The notes beneath the pieces are model-generated. The model did no database searches, had not been told where the DNA came from, and worked only from the letters and a program-made list of their open reading frames with translations. Shown here one piece after another: positions 6,195 through 9,679 of a stretch of 9,679 nt of DNA; position 1 is the stretch's first letter; each line of letters starts with the position of its first letter. Position numbers and translations under genes: made by a program. The stretch is from SLSG01 sp041690235 (GTDB taxonomy: Bacteria; Bacteroidota; Bacteroidia; Bacteroidales; UBA7960), in NCBI GenBank assembly GCA_041690235.1, contig JAWLHS010000079.1, forward strand, positions 1-9,679. The letters run 5' to 3'.

Positions 6195-9134
6195 ATGCGC
6201 CCATTTCTACTTGCCCTGCTCATTGGGTTTTTTTCGTTTTCGGGATTTGGCCAGACCGGCAGGAGGGATATTCACCAGCTGGAGCTTGACCGGATTCAAC
6301 TGATATACCTGGGCAGTCGTTCGATTTACCTTACTCCACACCTGTTGCGTACCTTCAATAACGCAATGGACTTTCACCGCGCGTTGTGGGACTATGACCC
6401 GGGAAAGGTCTATGTAATGCTCAACGACTTTCAGGACTACGGCAATGGGGGTGCCCTTACCATGCCGCTGAACCAGGTTTTCATTGGCATCGGCCCCTAC
6501 AACTTTGCCTTCAGCATCATTCCTTCAAGCGAACGCTTTCAGTGGCTTTTCAACCATGAGCTGACCCATGTGGTGATGACAGACAAGGCCAATTCAAGGG
6601 ATGAGACCTGGCGAAAGGTCTTTTTTGGCAAGGTAAGGCGCGATGAAAAACAACCCCTTTCGGCCGTTTGGAGTTTTCTGACCGTCCCCCGCTGGTATGC
6701 CCCACGCTGGTACCAGGAGGGGATCGCCATTTTTATGGAAACCTGGATGTCTGGAGGGATCGGACGCACCACAGGGTATTATGACGAGATGTATTTCCGA
6801 AGCATTGTACAGGAGGGGCAGCCCATCCATTCTGTTGTCGGACTGGAAACCGAGGGCACCGCCATGGACTTCCAGGTGGGCGCCAACGCCTACCTTTACG
6901 GATCCCGCTTTGTTACCCACCTTGCTGTGGAATACGGCATTGACAAACTAAAGGATTTCTACCTGCGGTCGGAAGAAAGCAAGGCCTTCTATGGAAGTCA
7001 GTTCAGGCAAGTTTACGGAAGAGGGGTGGAAGAAGTGTGGGAGGAATGGACCCAGGCTGAGCGTGGTTTCCAGGAAGAAAACCTCCGCCGGATCCGCGAA
7101 TATCCCCTGACCGGTTTTTCCCCCATCACAGACCATCCCCTGGGCAATGTTTCCAATTTCCGGTACAACCCTGCAACGGAGAAGATCTATGCCGCCATCA
7201 ACCATCCGGGCATCATCTCCCAGATTGCAGAGATCGACGCGCGGACAGGAAAGATCCGGAAGCTGGCGGAACTCCGGAACCCGGGCCTGTACTATTCGGC
7301 CCACCTGGCCTATGATGCGGAGGGCGAACGGGTTTTTTTCACCGATCAGAACGGCAAATACCGCAGCCTGGAGATGGTGGATGTCGGGAGCGGGAAACGT
7401 CACACCCTCATTCCGTTTTCCCGTACGGGTGACCTGGTGTTTAACCCGGCAGACCGCAGTCTGTGGGGGGTACGGCTGGATAACGGCTACGCCACCCTGG
7501 TGAAGATCCCTGAGCCGTACGACCGCATCGAGCCCATGTTTGAAGTGCCTTTTGGCCAGACGCTTTTTGACCTGGATGTTTCGTCGGATGGCACCATGCT
7601 GTCAGCCTCCCTTTCAGGGATCAGCGGAGAGCAGGAGGTGGTCGTATTTGAGATCGGGTCGCTGGAAGCCGGAAATACTTCCTACCGAACCGTCCACCGA
7701 CTGGAAGACAACACCCTGACCCAATTTAAGTTTTCGCATGACAACCAGTCCCTCATCGGCACATCATACTTTACCGGGGTGTCCAATGTATGGCGGCTTG
7801 GGGTGGAGGATGGCTCCTTTAACCTGCTTACCAATACCGATACAGGGTTTTTCATGCCCCTGCAATGCGATGCAGACTCCCTTCTTGTTTTGCGGTTTTA
7901 CCGGGATGGCATGCTGCCTGGCCGCATTCCCATGGAGGTGCTTTATGAGGCCAATGCAATCGGGTTTCTTGGCAACCGGGTGGTAAGTGATCACCCGGAA
8001 GTCATTGACTGGTCTTTGCCTCCGCCTGCCCCCATCGTCAAAGGGACCGTCACCGAAAATCCTTATCGTCCCTTCAGGCAGATGTTCCTGGCCAATGCCT
8101 GGCCCGATATCTCCGGGTACAAGGAAAGCATGGCCGCCGGCTACCGCATGCTGGTCCGCGACCCCCATGGCATCAGCCAGTTGAATGTTTTTTTGGGTGC
8201 TTCTCCCTGGAGCCCATACGAAAGCAGGCAACAATTGCATGCAGACCTGGATTGGACTTACTGGAACTGGCAACTGACCGCCTCTTTGAATAAAACCGAC
8301 TTTTACGACCTGTTTGGTCCCACCAAACGAAGCCGTGCAGGTTATGCCGCCGGTTTATCCTACCGCAAGACCAACCAACTGAGACATCCGCTCCGGTGGT
8401 CCTATGTCCTGGGTCTCCACACCTACGGAAACCTGGAGGTGTTGCCCCAGTATCAGAACATTGCCACCCCCATACGGAATTTTCAGATGGCCCACGCCGG
8501 TTTCGAGTTGTCCAGGCTGCGCACCACCCTGGGCGGCATCGATGATGAAAAGGGTTTCCGTTGGGAGGTATCCGGCAACACCATTTATGCCGGAAAGGAT
8601 ATGTTTGCCTCCATGCGTACCGACCAGCATATAGGCTTTCTGATTCCCGCCCTGAGAAATACCAGTTTCTGGATAAGGAACAGCATCGGGCAATCCTTTG
8701 GAGACAGGGACTCGCCCCTGGCGTATTTCTACCTTGGTGGATTCAGGAATAATTACGTAGACTGGCGGGATGCCAGGCAGTACCGTGGCGCCATGGCTTT
8801 CCCCGGTGCCGGCATTGATGCCATTCCGGCCCGAAGTTTTGCCCGTACCATGGGGGAGCTGAACCTCAGGCCCTGGCGAACACGAAACATTGGGGCCACC
8901 TGGATGTATCCCACCTCCGTGTCCACTTCCTTGTTTGGAACCCACCTGGCCACGGATCCGGACCGGAGAGACCTCAGGCGGCATTTGTTCAACCTGGGCA
9001 TTCAGACCGACATCGAGATCGTGCTGCTATCCTATATGAAAACCACCTGGTCAGCTGGTTACGCCCACCGCTTTGAACGTGGACAGTCTTCACAGGGGGA
9101 GTGGATGTTTTCTGTAAAACTGTTGGGAAAATAA
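6195..9134 (+). CDS. Exported HExxH metallopeptidase, beta-propeller and Omp85-like barrel fusion
   Basis: With the ATG at 6195 this is a 979-residue protein. Residues 1-20 look like a signal peptide ending at Gly-Gln. A peptidase-MA-like gluzincin domain follows: HELTH (121-125) with a third ligand in WYQEGIA (172-178, Glu175) and the typical AYLYGSRF (232-239). Residues about 305-610 resemble TolB/PD40-type propeller blades. After a PYRPFRQMF linker (623-631), residues about 640-979 resemble a surface-antigen (BamA-type) barrel, with YLGGFRNNY (846-854), RGAMAFPG (864-871) and alternating aromatic strands. It is probably an outer-membrane protein carrying a zinc protease and propeller. The TTG at 6165 would add 10 residues before the signal peptide, so I prefer the ATG. 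It lies 55 bases after the EQLG gene and may be the effector of the cassette. The protease motif is clear; barrel orientation and substrate are not. Confidence 0.83.
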   Translation: MRPFLLALLIGFFSFSGFGQTGRRDIHQLELDRIQLIYLGSRSIYLTPHLLRTFNNAMDFHRALWDYDPGKVYVMLNDFQDYGNGGALTMPLNQVFIGIGPYNFAFSIIPSSERFQWLFNHELTHVVMTDKANSRDETWRKVFFGKVRRDEKQPLSAVWSFLTVPRWYAPRWYQEGIAIFMETWMSGGIGRTTGYYDEMYFRSIVQEGQPIHSVVGLETEGTAMDFQVGANAYLYGSRFVTHLAVEYGIDKLKDFYLRSEESKAFYGSQFRQVYGRGVEEVWEEWTQAERGFQEENLRRIREYPLTGFSPITDHPLGNVSNFRYNPATEKIYAAINHPGIISQIAEIDARTGKIRKLAELRNPGLYYSAHLAYDAEGERVFFTDQNGKYRSLEMVDVGSGKRHTLIPFSRTGDLVFNPADRSLWGVRLDNGYATLVKIPEPYDRIEPMFEVPFGQTLFDLDVSSDGTMLSASLSGISGEQEVVVFEIGSLEAGNTSYRTVHRLEDNTLTQFKFSHDNQSLIGTSYFTGVSNVWRLGVEDGSFNLLTNTDTGFFMPLQCDADSLLVLRFYRDGMLPGRIPMEVLYEANAIGFLGNRVVSDHPEVIDWSLPPPAPIVKGTVTENPYRPFRQMFLANAWPDISGYKESMAAGYRMLVRDPHGISQLNVFLGASPWSPYESRQQLHADLDWTYWNWQLTASLNKTDFYDLFGPTKRSRAGYAAGLSYRKTNQLRHPLRWSYVLGLHTYGNLEVLPQYQNIATPIRNFQMAHAGFELSRLRTTLGGIDDEKGFRWEVSGNTIYAGKDMFASMRTDQHIGFLIPALRNTSFWIRNSIGQSFGDRDSPLAYFYLGGFRNNYVDWRDARQYRGAMAFPGAGIDAIPARSFARTMGELNLRPWRTRNIGATWMYPTSVSTSLFGTHLATDPDRRDLRRHLFNLGIQTDIEIVLLSYMKTTWSAGYAHRFERGQSSQGEWMFSVKLLGK

Positions 9135-9255
9135 CAGGTGGATTTCGGTTGGTTTAACAAGTCAGGACCCTGGCACCGCTTTTCAACTATTCCGTCAACA
9201 ACCTTCCTTGCATCAAACATCAAAACCCATTAGAGAAGGATGCCGAATAGATAAA
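9135..9255. other. Short intergenic stretch after the operon
   Basis: No ORF of note, no RNA gene and no convincing hairpin-plus-T-tract terminator are visible between the last operon gene and the right flanking repeat. Termination may instead use the dyad at 9467-9514 or be factor-dependent. Confidence 0.5.
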
Positions 9256-9405
9256 AATCAATCCCCCCCGGATGGGAACATACACCCCCCCGGAGGGGAA
9301 CATACAAATGAAAAAAAGATATTTATCCAACTTCAATAATTGTATTGAAATTGTTGAAAAGTCATAAAAAAAATGTAAAATGGCTAATATAGTGCAATAT
9401 TTGGC
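9256..9405. repeat. Right copy of about 145-bp flanking direct repeat
   Basis: This is the second copy of the 34-183 repeat, exactly 9222 bases downstream and in the same orientation, gap-free and with 4 mismatches over the core 143 bases. It lies between the 3' ends of two convergent genes, which makes a promoter role unlikely for this copy. Recombination between the copies would remove the complete operon and leave one repeat. Confidence 0.95.
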
Positions 9406-9466
9406 TACGATATTACATACACCCGGCGATCACGGCTCCATTTAATCCGCAAGCAAATTGGGGTTG

Positions 9467-9514
9467 AAATAAACCTACGTGGCGGGTTCAGTATTCAGGC
9501 GGTTGGGTTTATTT
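9467..9514. terminator. Possible terminator dyad between convergent genes
   Basis: AAATAAACC (9467-9475) and GGTTTATTT (9506-9514) are perfect 9-base complements with a 30-base spacer, and the plus strand continues T-rich (TGTTTTAT). The right arm overlaps the stop codon of the minus-strand gene. The long loop and A/T-rich stem make it a weak candidate. Confidence 0.35.
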
Positions 9515-9679
9515 TGTTTTATAAAAGATTCCACGATCCTGTTTTACGGTGGTAATTTTGTTGTCCGATTCCAATGATTGCATGACTTTGTTGATCTCGT
9601 TTACGTGCAAGCCTGTTAGTCTGACCAGGTCTCCAATGGTACATGGTCTTCTGGATATGGTTTCCAGAATTAGTGATGC
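9509..9679 (-). CDS. Partial gene: C-terminal winged-helix domain, possibly end of a radical SAM protein
   Basis: Only the last 56 codons and a TAA stop (complement of 9509-9511) are in the window; the gene continues beyond 9679. The visible protein has LILETISRRPCTIGDL, then LTGLHVNEINKVMQSLES, then KQDRGIFYKTK at the end, a typical winged helix-turn-helix with a short wing. Similar RRPCTxxDL...GLHxNE...GxFY tails occur, as far as I recall, at the C-terminus of radical SAM proteins of the COG0731-like group in Bacteroidota, but a small transcription regulator is equally possible from this fragment. It is convergent with the operon and separated from it by the right flanking repeat, so it is probably unrelated chromosomal context. 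Confidence 0.65.
   Translation of the reverse strand, partial: ASLILETISRRPCTIGDLVRLTGLHVNEINKVMQSLESDNKITTVKQDRGIFYKTK

Larger units (their letters stand above)
496..9134 (+). other. Predicted seven-gene operon: sensor, partner switch and envelope proteolysis
   Basis: Seven plus-strand genes follow each other with gaps of 15, 4, overlap (TGATG), overlap (ATGA), 26 and 55 bases. No internal terminator was seen. The four genes from the phosphatase to the intramembrane protease are almost certainly co-translated; the last two are probably on the same transcript but could have their own start. No sigma factor, ABC permease, ATPase or transposase is present between the flanking repeats. Confidence 0.7.

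Noticed and set aside
34..9405. Composite transposon or integrative element
   Set aside because: No transposase, integrase, tRNA or terminal inverted repeats were seen; only direct repeats support mobility, so I list them as repeats.

Overview
The window looks like a Bacteroidota chromosome segment. The evidence is indirect: Shine-Dalgarno sequences are weak or A-rich at most starts, there is a surface-antigen barrel fused to a TolB-like propeller of the kind common in that phylum, and there is an SpoIIE/HATPase/STAS triad with no sigma factor beside it. I cannot name the genus.

Layout: a repeat (34-183) is followed by about 310 bases with no gene but several inverted and tandem repeats. Seven genes then run on the plus strand from 496 to 9134. 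They are tightly packed (15-nt and 4-nt gaps, TGATG and ATGA overlaps, then 26 and 55 nt), so they probably form one operon. After an apparently empty stretch of about 120 bases, a second, nearly identical copy of the repeat (9256-9405) lies in the same orientation. The window ends with a convergent minus-strand gene of which only the C-terminal winged-helix part (9509-9679) is present; it was found by translating the reverse strand by hand.

The genes read as a trans-envelope signalling cassette. They are: an exported NMT1/THI5-like solute-binding protein with no transporter; a membrane SpoIIE/RsbU-type PP2C phosphatase with a Cache-like sensor and HAMP; an RsbW-like kinase/anti-sigma factor; an RsbV/SpoIIAA-like STAS antagonist; a PrsW-type intramembrane protease with a C-terminal extension; a single-pass membrane protein ending in about ten copies of an unfamiliar EQLG-type repeat; and a large exported protein combining an HExxH gluzincin, a beta-propeller and an Omp85-like barrel.

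The inferred flow is: ligand on the binding protein, then the Cache/phosphatase, then STAS dephosphorylation, then capture of the RsbW-like kinase, then release of an unknown partner. PrsW and the outer-membrane protease would be the proteolytic outputs, and the EQLG protein a possible substrate or link. The combination, the EQLG repeat and the flanking 143-bp direct repeats are the parts most likely to be undescribed. Individual domain assignments are mostly secure; the assembled pathway is inference.
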